From positions 62,001 through 126,000 of the forward strand of contig JAHLKG010000028.1 of NCBI GenBank assembly GCA_025526995.1: 64,000 bases of DNA, read 5' to 3'. The position numbers and the translations under genes are program-made. The notes under the pieces were generated by a model. It saw only the letters and a list, made by a program, of their open reading frames with translations, did not search any database and had not been told where the DNA came from. This stretch comes from Powellomyces hirtus (taxonomy: Eukaryota; Chytridiomycota; Chytridiomycetes; Spizellomycetales; Powellomycetaceae). This document shows positions 1 to 8,512 of this stretch, piece after piece. The stretch's first letter is position 1, and every line of letters begins with the position of its first letter.

Positions 1-116
1 TCAAACAGTTCTCCAAGTCCTCAGCAGCACCAGTGATAGGCACAGTGACGTGTTTCCCAGATAGGGATAGAGGTGGAGTCAGTAATGTTCAGACAGCTGT
101 GTCAGGGCTCATAACC
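1..116 (-). mobile_element. copia-C copy A, leader only (continues off the left edge)
   Basis: This is the untranslated leader that follows the 5' LTR in copia-C, read on the minus strand. It is identical to the leader of the next copy at 2917-3032. It opens with the primer binding site next to the LTR (about 102-116). The body of this copy lies outside the window. With the LTR at 117-616 it looks like an element that inserted, in the same orientation, into the end of the integrase region of copy B. Confidence 0.85.
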
Positions 117-616
117 TGTTGAGACGTCTTGACATCTACAAACAGGAACTCAGCATACCAGATAGGTTGCTAGGTTGTTGTCAAGACTTGCAGAGGGTCT
201 GAAGGTGCTTCCCAAGGTAGGGAAGGTCGCCTGTAGTGTTTGGCAGAGTGTACTAGACAAGTAGAGTGTGTTGGACTGTTATTATATTGGTTGGGGATGC
301 CCAGAGGGCGTCCTTTAATAACAATTTGGATCATAGTACATGTGTAGTGACAATCTAACTGTGCCCTAGCTTGGCCAAGACGGCCCTGGCCTGGCCTAGT
401 ATTGTTCCCAATCACAGGGTGTCTTTTTGCCTTTTCTTGGCGCTTCTATCAGCGCTCCAGACGTGTTCTAGGCCTTCCCAGGCCCTCTCCAGCTATTCTG
501 GATCGTTCTAGACCATTCTGGACCATTCCAGACCATTCTAGACACAAGTGGATGTCCTCCCACATGTCCCGTGTGCTCTAAGTCCTCCCAGAGGCGCCCA
601 CAGGTAGATTCCAACA
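117..616 (-). repeat. copia-C LTR (5' LTR of copy A)
   Basis: A 500-bp LTR with ends TGTTG/CAACA. On the minus strand it is followed by the half-tRNA primer binding site GGTTATGAGCCCTGA. It is base-for-base identical to the inverted LTR at 4864-5363 and differs from the LTR at 3033-3532 at about 7 positions. Its U3 holds five degenerate 10-bp repeats of the AGAATGGTCT type. Confidence 0.93.
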
Positions 617-2801
617 TGAAGCTCTTCTCATCGAATTTGACACTTCTGGAGAACAGGATCTTCTTAGTCTGTATGTCCATAAGCCGGTATTCCTTGCTGT
701 GGGAGCTATACCCCAGCATGATGCACTTGACAGCAGCATCATCCAGCTTCTGGCGCTTGTTGGGTTGAATGTAGGCATAGGCAATGCATCCAAACGTCCT
801 CAAATGTCCCAGAGATGGTGGGATACCAAGGAACATCTCATAAGGCGTCTTGGGGCATGCAACAGTGGGAGATCTGTTCCTCAGATAGACTGCTGTCATG
901 ATTGCTTCTCCCCAGAAACGCTTGTCCAAGCCTGACTGCTTCAACAAACATCTCCCCATCTCCACAAGGGTACGGTTGGCTCGTTCAGCAACACCATTTT
1001 GCTGTGGAGTATTTACTGAACTCCTCTGATGCTGTGTGCCCTTCTCCTTGAAGTGGTCCCTTAGCAAGTTGCTCATGTACTCGCCTCCTGGGTCGGATCT
1101 GACAGCTTTGATCTGCTTGCCATGTAGGGGGACAAGTGCTGCTTCCAGCTCCTGATAGTGCCTAGCAACTTCTCCCTTGGTCTTCATAAGGCAAACATGG
1201 AAATATCTTGTCTTGTCATCAATGAATGTGACAAAATAGCGATATCCAGTGATCGTGGGTGGTTCAACTGGTCCCCAGACATCTGTGTGGATCAATCCCA
1301 GCTTCTCTGATGCTCTGGAGGCCTGTGCCTTGGGGAATGGCGCTCTGCTTGCTTTGCTGAGTGCACAAGTGTCACAAATGCTCAAGCTCCCACTAGTTTG
1401 AACGCCCTTGGCAAGCTTGGTGAGCCTTCCAATGTCTGCAACGTTCAAATGGCCGAGTCTCTGATGCCATAGGGACAAGTCCTGACTTGTTGTGTCCCTT
1501 CCAACATTGTGGGCAATCCCAGCATTTGCCTGCCCATGTGTTGTCTCGAATGTGTAGACAAATTGGTTCTCTTTGGCAAGGAAAGCCATCCCATCCTTTG
1601 CAATGATCCGAGCAGCCTGTGGTCCCACTTCAAAACAAGCTCCAGCTTTGGCAAGGCGAGCCAGTGATAGGAGGTTCTTGGTCATCTTGGGGACGTGCCA
1701 GCAGTTCTGGATTTGCAGGGGCACTGTCTTCCCCTCTGTGTTGATCACCCATGTGTGAAGCGTTCCATGCCCCACAGCTTCCAATGTGTGATTGTCTGCC
1801 ATCTCAATGGCGACAGGAGACATCTTCTCATAGTCCCCAAACAGCTCTCTGCGGCCAGTCATGTGCTGAGAGGCTCCTGAGTCCAAAATCCAAGTGTTGG
1901 ATGTCAGGGATGGCATCTGAGTTCCAATGGTGGTGAAAGCAAAGCCTCCAGGCGTCTGTTGAGTTGAGTTGGCCTGGTTTAGGCCCTTCTTCTCGTCTGC
2001 TGCCCTCTTGTGGCATTCCTTCTTGATGTGGCCCTTCTTGTTGCAGTAGTGACAGACTGCCTCCTTCTTCCAATCTGGCTTTCCCCCAGCCTTGTTGGTC
2101 TTCTGAGCATTCCCTTTGGTGTCAGCTTGTGTGAAGAAGGCTTTTGCTGCCTTTCCAGAGTTCTTCTTTCCATCTGCACGCCTCATTTCCTCCTGCAACA
2201 GCCTGGATGTCACAAAAGCCAAGTCCAGCTTCTCACTGGTCGACTCCAGAGTCATCACAAGGGTGTCAAAGGCTTCTGGAAGGGAAGAGAGCAAGGAGAA
2301 CACATGGTCCTCCTCAGAAACGGGAGCTCCGATGGCTGCAAGTTCCTGGGTCATCCTCTTGATCTTGTTGATGTGGATGGTCATGGAATCAGTTGGGTCC
2401 ATTGTCACAGTGAGGAACCGACGTCTCAGGAAGTGTCTGTTGGCAACCCCCTTCTTCTCATGCACCTCCCTCAGCTTTTCCCATGCTTCAAGGGCGGATT
2501 CAGCCTCATGAACATGCATCAATTGCTCATCATTCAAAGACATGATCAGCAGAGCCAGAGCTCTCTCATCTCGACATATCCAGTCGTCTGATGCTGTGTT
2601 GGTGGCCTTGGCAGTTCCTGAGCCGTCCTTGATGTCAATGGCATCCCAAAGTCCCTTCTCAATCAACAGCATCTTCATTTTCAACTTCCAAAGGTGAAAG
2701 TTCTCCCCAGTGAACCTCTCAATGGACACTCGGCTGTCAGAGTCGCCAGCCATCTTGTGCAAAGAGTGTGGCAAAATGGGATAGTCCCGGTGTTCAACCA
2801 C
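468..2801 (-). CDS. copia-C copy B Gag-protease-integrase polyprotein, RT missing
   Basis: Open reading frame of 777 codons starting MAGDSD just after the leader. In order it has a Gag (UBN2-type) region at about residues 20-230, a CX2CX4HX4C zinc knuckle (CHYCNKKGHIKKEC), an aspartic protease motif LDSGASQHM, the integrase HHCC region (LWHQRLGH...CDTC) and the integrase core with IHTDVWGP, RSDPGGEY and NGVAERANR. The frame is intact up to residues SVKFDEKSF at about 617; after that it reads into the LTR and stops at 468. The RT and RNase H of a normal copia Pol are absent, so the copy could supply capsid, protease and integrase but not reverse transcriptase. The likely cause is insertion of copy A at this point, not a natural gene end. 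Confidence 0.9.
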   Translation of the reverse strand: MVEHRDYPILPHSLHKMAGDSDSRVSIERFTGENFHLWKLKMKMLLIEKGLWDAIDIKDGSGTAKATNTASDDWICRDERALALLIMSLNDEQLMHVHEAESALEAWEKLREVHEKKGVANRHFLRRRFLTVTMDPTDSMTIHINKIKRMTQELAAIGAPVSEEDHVFSLLSSLPEAFDTLVMTLESTSEKLDLAFVTSRLLQEEMRRADGKKNSGKAAKAFFTQADTKGNAQKTNKAGGKPDWKKEAVCHYCNKKGHIKKECHKRAADEKKGLNQANSTQQTPGGFAFTTIGTQMPSLTSNTWILDSGASQHMTGRRELFGDYEKMSPVAIEMADNHTLEAVGHGTLHTWVINTEGKTVPLQIQNCWHVPKMTKNLLSLARLAKAGACFEVGPQAARIIAKDGMAFLAKENQFVYTFETTHGQANAGIAHNVGRDTTSQDLSLWHQRLGHLNVADIGRLTKLAKGVQTSGSLSICDTCALSKASRAPFPKAQASRASEKLGLIHTDVWGPVEPPTITGYRYFVTFIDDKTRYFHVCLMKTKGEVARHYQELEAALVPLHGKQIKAVRSDPGGEYMSNLLRDHFKEKGTQHQRSSVNTPQQNGVAERANRTLVEMGRCLLKQSGLDKRFWGEAIMTAVYLRNRSPTVACPKTPYEMFLGIPPSLGHLRTFGCIAYAYIQPNKRQKLDDAAVKCIMLGYSSHSKEYRLMDIQTKKILFSRSVKFDEKSFMLESTCGRLWEDLEHTGHVGGHPLVSRMVWNGPEWSRTIQNSWRGPGKA

Positions 2802-3032
2802 AAGTGGTCAGAACCTGCTCCAGAAAATCCACTCCAGTCCAGTCCAGTCCAGACAATAGCTCGTTTGATGGTCAGACGCAGGTGTCCTATGCCTGCTATC
2901 TAGGCTTCTCGAGTGCTCAAACAGTTCTCCAAGTCCTCAGCAGCACCAGTGATAGGCACAGTGACGTGTTTCCCAGATAGGGATAGAGGTGGAGTCAGTA
3001 ATGTTCAGACAGCTGTGTCAGGGCTCATAACC

Positions 3033-3532
3033 TGTTGAGACGTCTTGACATCTACAAACAGGAACTCAGCATACCAGATAGGTTGCTAGGTTGTTGTCAA
3101 GACTTGCAGAGGGTCTGAAGGTGCTTCCCAAGGTAGGGAAGGTCGCCTGTGGTGTTTGGCAGAGTGTACTAGACAAGTAGAGTGTGTTGGACTGTTATTA
3201 TATTGGTTGGGGATGCCCAGAGGGCGTCCTTTTATAACAGTTCGGATCATAGTACATGTGTAGTGACAATCTAACTGTGCCCTAGCTTGGCCAAGACGGC
3301 CCTGGCCTGGCCTAGTATTGTTCCCAATCGCAGGGTGTCTTTTTGCCTTTTCTTGGCGTTTCTATCAGCGCTCCAGACGTGTTCTAGGCCTTCCCAGGCC
3401 CTCTCCAGCTATTCTGGATCGTTCTAGACCATTCTGGACCATTCCAGACCATTCTAGACACAAGTGGATGTCCTCCCACATGTCCTGTGTGCTCTAAGTC
3501 CTCCCAGAGGCGCCCACAGGTAGATTCCAACA
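3033..3532 (-). repeat. copia-C LTR (5' LTR of copy B)
   Basis: A 500-bp LTR, TGTTGG...CTCAACA on the minus strand, followed by PBS and leader (2802-3032, non-coding). Its outer end sits at 3532 and abuts RT sequence of a plus-strand copy, so copy B appears to have inserted into that copy. The 5 bases GTTTG at 3533-3537 are the possible target duplication; the partner would lie off the left edge. Confidence 0.93.
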
Positions 3533-3560
3533 GTTTGCTCCTGTTGCCAAGTTTGGTCCC

Positions 3561-4856
3561 ATGAGACTGCTGTTCTCCATCATTGCCACAGATGACTTGG
3601 AGGCACATCAGATGGACGTGAAGACAGCATTCTTGCAAGGGGATCTGGACTATGTGATCTACATGCGCCAACCGGAGGGCTTTGAGGATTCCAAGCATCC
3701 AGGACGGGTCTGCAAGCTTGGGAGACCCCTCTACGGCCTCAAGCAATCAGCAAGGCGCTTCAACCACAAGATAGACCACAAACTGAAGTCTATGGGCTTT
3801 GTGCAGTCGACTGCAGAGCCTTGCATGTACTACAGGAGTCAGAATGGGACAACAGAGTACATTCTGATCTATGTGGACGACCTCATTGTGGCCTCATCAA
3901 GCAAGGAACAGCTGGGGGATGTCAAGAAGGAGCTGAGGCGAGCTTTTGAGATGACAGACCTTGGAGAGCTGAATTACTTCCTTGGGATTCACATCAGACG
4001 GAGCAGAAGCACCCGCACCATCTGGTTGTCTCAGAAGAAGTATGTTGAAGAGGTCGTTTCGAAATTCAACATGGGAGATGCCAAGGTTCATGCCACGCCT
4101 ATGGAACATGGACAGCACCTCAGAAACAACATGGCACCTCAGAATGAGACGGAGGAGCTGGAGATGAGCTCTGTGCCATACAGGAATGCAGTGGGCAGTT
4201 TGATCTATGCCATGCTAGGAACACGCCCTGACATTGCTGCTGCAGTTGGAATTGTGTCCAAGTACCTTGCAAAGCCTGGAAAGGAGCATTGGAGTGCTGC
4301 CAAGCGGATCATCAGATACCTGAAGGGCACAAGCGAACTTGGAATCCTTCTGGGAGGCAAAGAGAATGTCTCTGAGCCTAGGAAGCTGGTTGGATACTCG
4401 GATTCCGACTATGCTGGATGTTTGGACACAAGGAGATCAACCACTGGATTCATCTTCATGTTCAACGGGCCTATCACCTGGCAATCCAAGCGGCAGACCA
4501 CTGTAGCTCTTTCAAGCACGGAAGCAGAGTACATGGCACTAGCCCAGTGCACCAAGGAAGCTGTTTGGCTTCGTCTGCTTGCAGGGGAGCTTGGATTCAA
4601 GCAGGATGGACCCACAATGCTCTTTGAGGACAACCAGGGTGCCATCGCTCTTGCTAAGAACCCGACATTGCATGCCAGCACCAAACACATTGAAGTGAGG
4701 TACCACTTTATCAGAGAAGCACTAGGACGCTTGGAGATTGCATTAGAGTATCTCTCGACTCAGGACATGGTTGCAGACATCTTGACAAAACCACTGGCTA
4801 GGGATCAGTTCTTGAAACTGAGGGACGCCTGTGGGATCACAAAACATGTTTCGTGA
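3561..4856 (+). CDS. copia-C reverse transcriptase-RNase H, 5'-truncated
   Basis: Open frame of 431 codons; the frame is open back to the LTR junction at 3533, so the listed ATG is internal and not a natural start. The RT part has the copia motifs HQMDVKTAFLQGDL, LYGLKQSARR and the catalytic YVDDLIVAS. The RNase H part has YSDSDYAG, SSTEAEYMAL and EDNQGAIALA, and it ends with TKHIEVRYHFIRE and ADILTKPLA. The stop lies only 7 nt before the 3' LTR, across a short purine tract (GTGGGAG, 4857-4863), so this family has no extra 3' gene. Gag, protease and integrase of this copy would lie left of copy B, outside the window. Confidence 0.92.
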   Translation: MRLLFSIIATDDLEAHQMDVKTAFLQGDLDYVIYMRQPEGFEDSKHPGRVCKLGRPLYGLKQSARRFNHKIDHKLKSMGFVQSTAEPCMYYRSQNGTTEYILIYVDDLIVASSSKEQLGDVKKELRRAFEMTDLGELNYFLGIHIRRSRSTRTIWLSQKKYVEEVVSKFNMGDAKVHATPMEHGQHLRNNMAPQNETEELEMSSVPYRNAVGSLIYAMLGTRPDIAAAVGIVSKYLAKPGKEHWSAAKRIIRYLKGTSELGILLGGKENVSEPRKLVGYSDSDYAGCLDTRRSTTGFIFMFNGPITWQSKRQTTVALSSTEAEYMALAQCTKEAVWLRLLAGELGFKQDGPTMLFEDNQGAIALAKNPTLHASTKHIEVRYHFIREALGRLEIALEYLSTQDMVADILTKPLARDQFLKLRDACGITKHVS

Positions 4857-4863
4857 GTGGGAG

Positions 4864-5363
4864 TGTTGGAATCTACCTGTGGGCGCCTCTGGGAGGACTT
4901 AGAGCACACGGGACATGTGGGAGGACATCCACTTGTGTCTAGAATGGTCTGGAATGGTCCAGAATGGTCTAGAACGATCCAGAATAGCTGGAGAGGGCCT
5001 GGGAAGGCCTAGAACACGTCTGGAGCGCTGATAGAAGCGCCAAGAAAAGGCAAAAAGACACCCTGTGATTGGGAACAATACTAGGCCAGGCCAGGGCCGT
5101 CTTGGCCAAGCTAGGGCACAGTTAGATTGTCACTACACATGTACTATGATCCAAATTGTTATTAAAGGACGCCCTCTGGGCATCCCCAACCAATATAATA
5201 ACAGTCCAACACACTCTACTTGTCTAGTACACTCTGCCAAACACTACAGGCGACCTTCCCTACCTTGGGAAGCACCTTCAGACCCTCTGCAAGTCTTGAC
5301 AACAACCTAGCAACCTATCTGGTATGCTGAGTTCCTGTTTGTAGATGTCAAGACGTCTCAACA
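4864..5363 (+). repeat. copia-C 3' LTR
   Basis: A 500-bp LTR, TGTTGG...CTCAACA, preceded by a polypurine tract. It ends in the leader of a copia-E element; the next bases GAGAC match that leader's own sequence at the insertion point, so they are the likely 5-bp target duplication. Tandem 10-bp U3 repeats lie at 4941-4990. Confidence 0.93.
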
Positions 5364-5465
5364 GAGACTGGTCGAATTCGAATCATTCTCCCTTCGTAAA
5401 ACCTGTAAACTACAAGTCTTCCGTCAAAATTCAAGTGCCAAGAAAGTACCGCGCACACCGTCAAG

Positions 5466-6578
5466 ATGCCTACTGCAAGATCTCCCATTCAAGGAGTGCA
5501 GACCCGCCAACAAGCCCGTCAAGCCACACGAGAAGCCCAACAGGGTCCTGACGCTGAAGAAGACATTAATATCGATGCCTCAATCTACCATGATTCCCAC
5601 GATGCAGATGCCGATGTGGATGAGATGAATCATGGAGAAATTCATGCAGACTCGGCGATAGTACCGTCCGAAGTACCGACTGACATTGTCATGCAAATTC
5701 TGCAGAGGTTCAAGATGGAAATCGACGAAAAGCTTGACCATCGGATGGACAGGTTGGAGAGGACTTTATTGACTAGTTCAAACCCTCTCGCTACATCAAC
5801 TTCCCATCAACAACCCGAGAAGTACGAAAAGCCTCATATCGGTGGTCATCCTATGGCCGTTTCACCGATGAGAAGCCCAAAAGCGGGCCTTGAGTACCCT
5901 TTTCTACATCAACACATTACTCACGGCGAAGTTGAAGCCCGAGTTGCCCCTCACTTTCGTCCGTCTTCCCCAACGGAGAGCACAACAACTACGAGCAGCA
6001 GAAAGAGCAATGATCGTGACGCACAACGTACATCATTCGCATACTTCAAATCTGCGATCGATGCAGTATCTACATTCGACGGGACGGGAAATCTCTCAAA
6101 ACTCGCCGACTTCATCGATCAACTTACTCTAGTCTTTCGCCTAAAACCTGTATCTGAAGAAGAACAACTCTCATTCATCTTCACGAAGCTCTCTGGCGAA
6201 GCAAAACAATGGTATCGAAATTACTGCAAAGAGGCCGAAAAGGGGAATGCTGACCCCATCACAAATTGGCAAACTTTCAAGCGACCATTCCTCCGGAGTT
6301 ATCAACCAACCAATCACGAGGAAGTCCTACTCACTCAACTAGAAAGATTGCGACAAGGAAGCCATACCATCTCACAGTACAATACCTTGTTCACAAAGAT
6401 TACCAGTCAACTCGTCTCAGACATCCCGTTTCTAGTCTACAAATGGTTCTACCTTCGAGGCATGAACAAACATCAAGCGGAGCTCGGCAGAACCCAAAGT
6501 TTCGTTGATCTTGAAGGCCTACAAGCGGCTGCCAAACATTTGGACAACGGAAGTAACAAGAGTAACCAAAATAACTGA
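5466..6578 (+). CDS. copia-E Gag
   Basis: Open frame of 370 codons starting MPTARSPIQG. The same start and N-terminus occur in the minus-strand copy at 20578. The C-terminal half has the usual retrotransposon Gag helices (FDGTGNLSKLADFIDQL, LSGEAKQWYRNY, FLRSYQPTNHEEVLLTQL). The frame continues past the TGA at 6576-6578 into the zinc knuckle, so this stop is probably a mutation inside a single gag-pol reading frame. Confidence 0.85.
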   Translation: MPTARSPIQGVQTRQQARQATREAQQGPDAEEDINIDASIYHDSHDADADVDEMNHGEIHADSAIVPSEVPTDIVMQILQRFKMEIDEKLDHRMDRLERTLLTSSNPLATSTSHQQPEKYEKPHIGGHPMAVSPMRSPKAGLEYPFLHQHITHGEVEARVAPHFRPSSPTESTTTTSSRKSNDRDAQRTSFAYFKSAIDAVSTFDGTGNLSKLADFIDQLTLVFRLKPVSEEEQLSFIFTKLSGEAKQWYRNYCKEAEKGNADPITNWQTFKRPFLRSYQPTNHEEVLLTQLERLRQGSHTISQYNTLFTKITSQLVSDIPFLVYKWFYLRGMNKHQAELGRTQSFVDLEGLQAAAKHLDNGSNKSNQNN

Positions 6579-8403
6579 TTTGCCAAGAAGAGCAAAAACA
6601 TTGTGCTCGAAGCCCAACCTTTGAAGAAAGACAGCTAAAGTCACAAGAAGACTGACGCAAAGAAGACCACAGATTTGCAGAAAAGACAGAACTTCCCCTG
6701 TTGGTTATGCAATTCAAATGAACATACCCCATTCAATTGTCCCCTCAAAGCCAAGGCAGTTGAAGCCTTAAAACCCGCTGCTAATGCCAACATTGCAGAA
6801 GCACACAATGCCACTACATTGGCTTACCTGGATTCGGGCTGTTCACAGCACATGACAAATGACATTTCCATTCTTGAATCCTACGAAGAGCACTCAACGC
6901 GCGTCAGATTTGGAAACAACGCCTTTCTCGATGCCGAAGCGAAAGGGAATGCTATCTTGTAGCTTCCAGATGGAGATGTACCTCTCACTGATGTTCTCTA
7001 GGTTCCGAAACTCGCCAAAACTCTCATCTCGATCTCCGCACTCGCCAAAGATGGAAAGAGAGTCACCTTTGAAGATGAGAGCGCTATCATTCAAGACTGC
7101 AATGGCACTACGAATGACATCACCATACCTCTTGTTCGAGGAATGTATCACATCTTGCCAACTCCGATGGCTTTCGCTACTCAAACTCGCTCAAGAACAA
7201 ATGCGCCCAACCTGTCGACAGACGCTACCGGTATCTCGGTCACGCGTTCTACTCCGATCCAAGCCACAACGGAGGAGCCGGCCGCCCCAAATCGGAGCTG
7301 GTTGGCCCCATCGGGCCCATCCTCACTGAGGATGCCCCCCCCCCTCCAAAAGCATCGAGGGGTCCTCCCCGCCGTCAACCAGACCGGCGGGGGGGCCCGC
7401 CCCCTCGGTGCTCTCAGAAAGGGGGGGGGGGGGCACGCACCCTTGCAGAGGGGGCGGGGCACGCCCCCCTGCAGAGGGGGCAGGCAGCTTTAGCACTGCC
7501 TCCGCTGCTGCTTCGGCGGCCTCTTCTGGGGCTTGTTCTGGTCCCTCTTCTCCTGTCAACAAAGGAACCCTCTGGCATCACCGTTTGGGCCATCCTGACA
7601 CTCACATCATGAAGCAACTCAAGCTCCCATTGACCAACAAGGTCTGCAAAGGTTGCAAGTTTGGTAAGCACAAGCGCTCACTATTCAACGGTATGATGAC
7701 ACGGTCCAAGACGCCACTCGATCCCCTACATTTCGACCTCAACGGTCCGCACATACCCGCGGTTGGCAACGAGAAATATGCCTTTGTTGTGATCGATGAC
7801 TATTCACGCTTCACATGGATCTTCTTCTTGAAGACAAAGAGCGAATCTACTGCAAAATTGATTGATTTCATCAATTTCATCGAAAATCAGACCAACAAAC
7901 GGGTCAGACGACTTCATTCCGATCGAGGGGGGGAGTTTGTCAATACCGATCTGAAAGAATTCATTTCAAAAAAGGGCATCCTGCACGAACTCACTGCTGC
8001 AGATTCCTTACAGTCCAACAGTGTAGCAGAAAGGTTCAACCTCACCCAGTTTACCACCATTCGTTCATTGGAACACTCATACGGCATCCCGAAACAACTC
8101 TGGACCAAGTTAGCAGCTACATCAGTTTACTTACGGAATTGCCTTCCTCACAAGTCCAATAACAACATTTCTCCTTACAAACGGCTCAAAGGCGAAGAGC
8201 CCTCGCTTTCTCACCTTTGTGTGATTTGGGCCGATGCCTTTGTGCATCTTGTCAAGAGAAAACAAGTCTCAAAGTTGGCACCGCGTGCCACACGTCTCAA
8301 ACTCATCGGTTACGAATTTGACGGCGCTTACCGCTGTTGGGATGACAACCGTCAAGAAATAGTCATTTCGAAACGAACGGCATGCTGCACATGCGACCGG
8401 TGA
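6579..8403 (+). pseudogene. copia-E zinc knuckle, protease and integrase remnant
   Basis: In the gag frame there is a zinc knuckle CWLCNSNEHTPFNC (about 6700-6745) and the protease motif YLDSGCSQHMTND (about 6826-6865), followed by stops at about 6960 and 7001. A G/C-homopolymer block at about 7335-7490 then shifts the frame. Integrase resumes in another frame (7408-8403) with LWHHRLGH, a CKGC pair, FDLNGPH (first Asp), HSDRGGEF (second Asp) and NSVAERFN (Glu), so the catalytic triad is still visible. The part ends at about 8370-8400. RT is absent. Confidence 0.8.
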
Positions 8404-8512
8404 TGCTGAAGAACCTGATCATCCATCATCCAGTTCTGAGGGTGACCCGTCCAAACCAAGTAATCCCCAGGACACTGCTTCTGAGGGGGAACCTCCCCAT
8501 TGGGCCATCCGC

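Larger units (their letters stand above)
5364..8500 (+). mobile_element. copia-E element, 5' LTR displaced and 3' half missing
   Basis: The sequence from 5364 (leader, then gag) matches the copia-E copy on the minus strand at 19956-20693, which shows the true order LTR, PBS, leader, gag. Here the 5' LTR and PBS were displaced by the copia-C insertion. Gag, zinc knuckle, protease and integrase remain. RT and RNase H are missing because copia-G sequence follows from somewhere between 8.4 and 8.65 kb. Confidence 0.8.

Noticed and set aside
170..415. Identical 81-codon frames inside copia-C LTRs (170-415, 5065-5310)
   Set aside because: They lie in U5/R sequence of LTRs, have no domain, and are broken in the LTRs at 3033-3532 and 10808-11307.
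117..5363. Autointegration (suicide insertion) as the origin of the inverted copia-C arrangement
   Set aside because: The LTR at the internal junction (3033-3532) differs from the outer LTR at about 7 sites, and about 575 bp between integrase and RT is missing; nested insertion explains the layout better.
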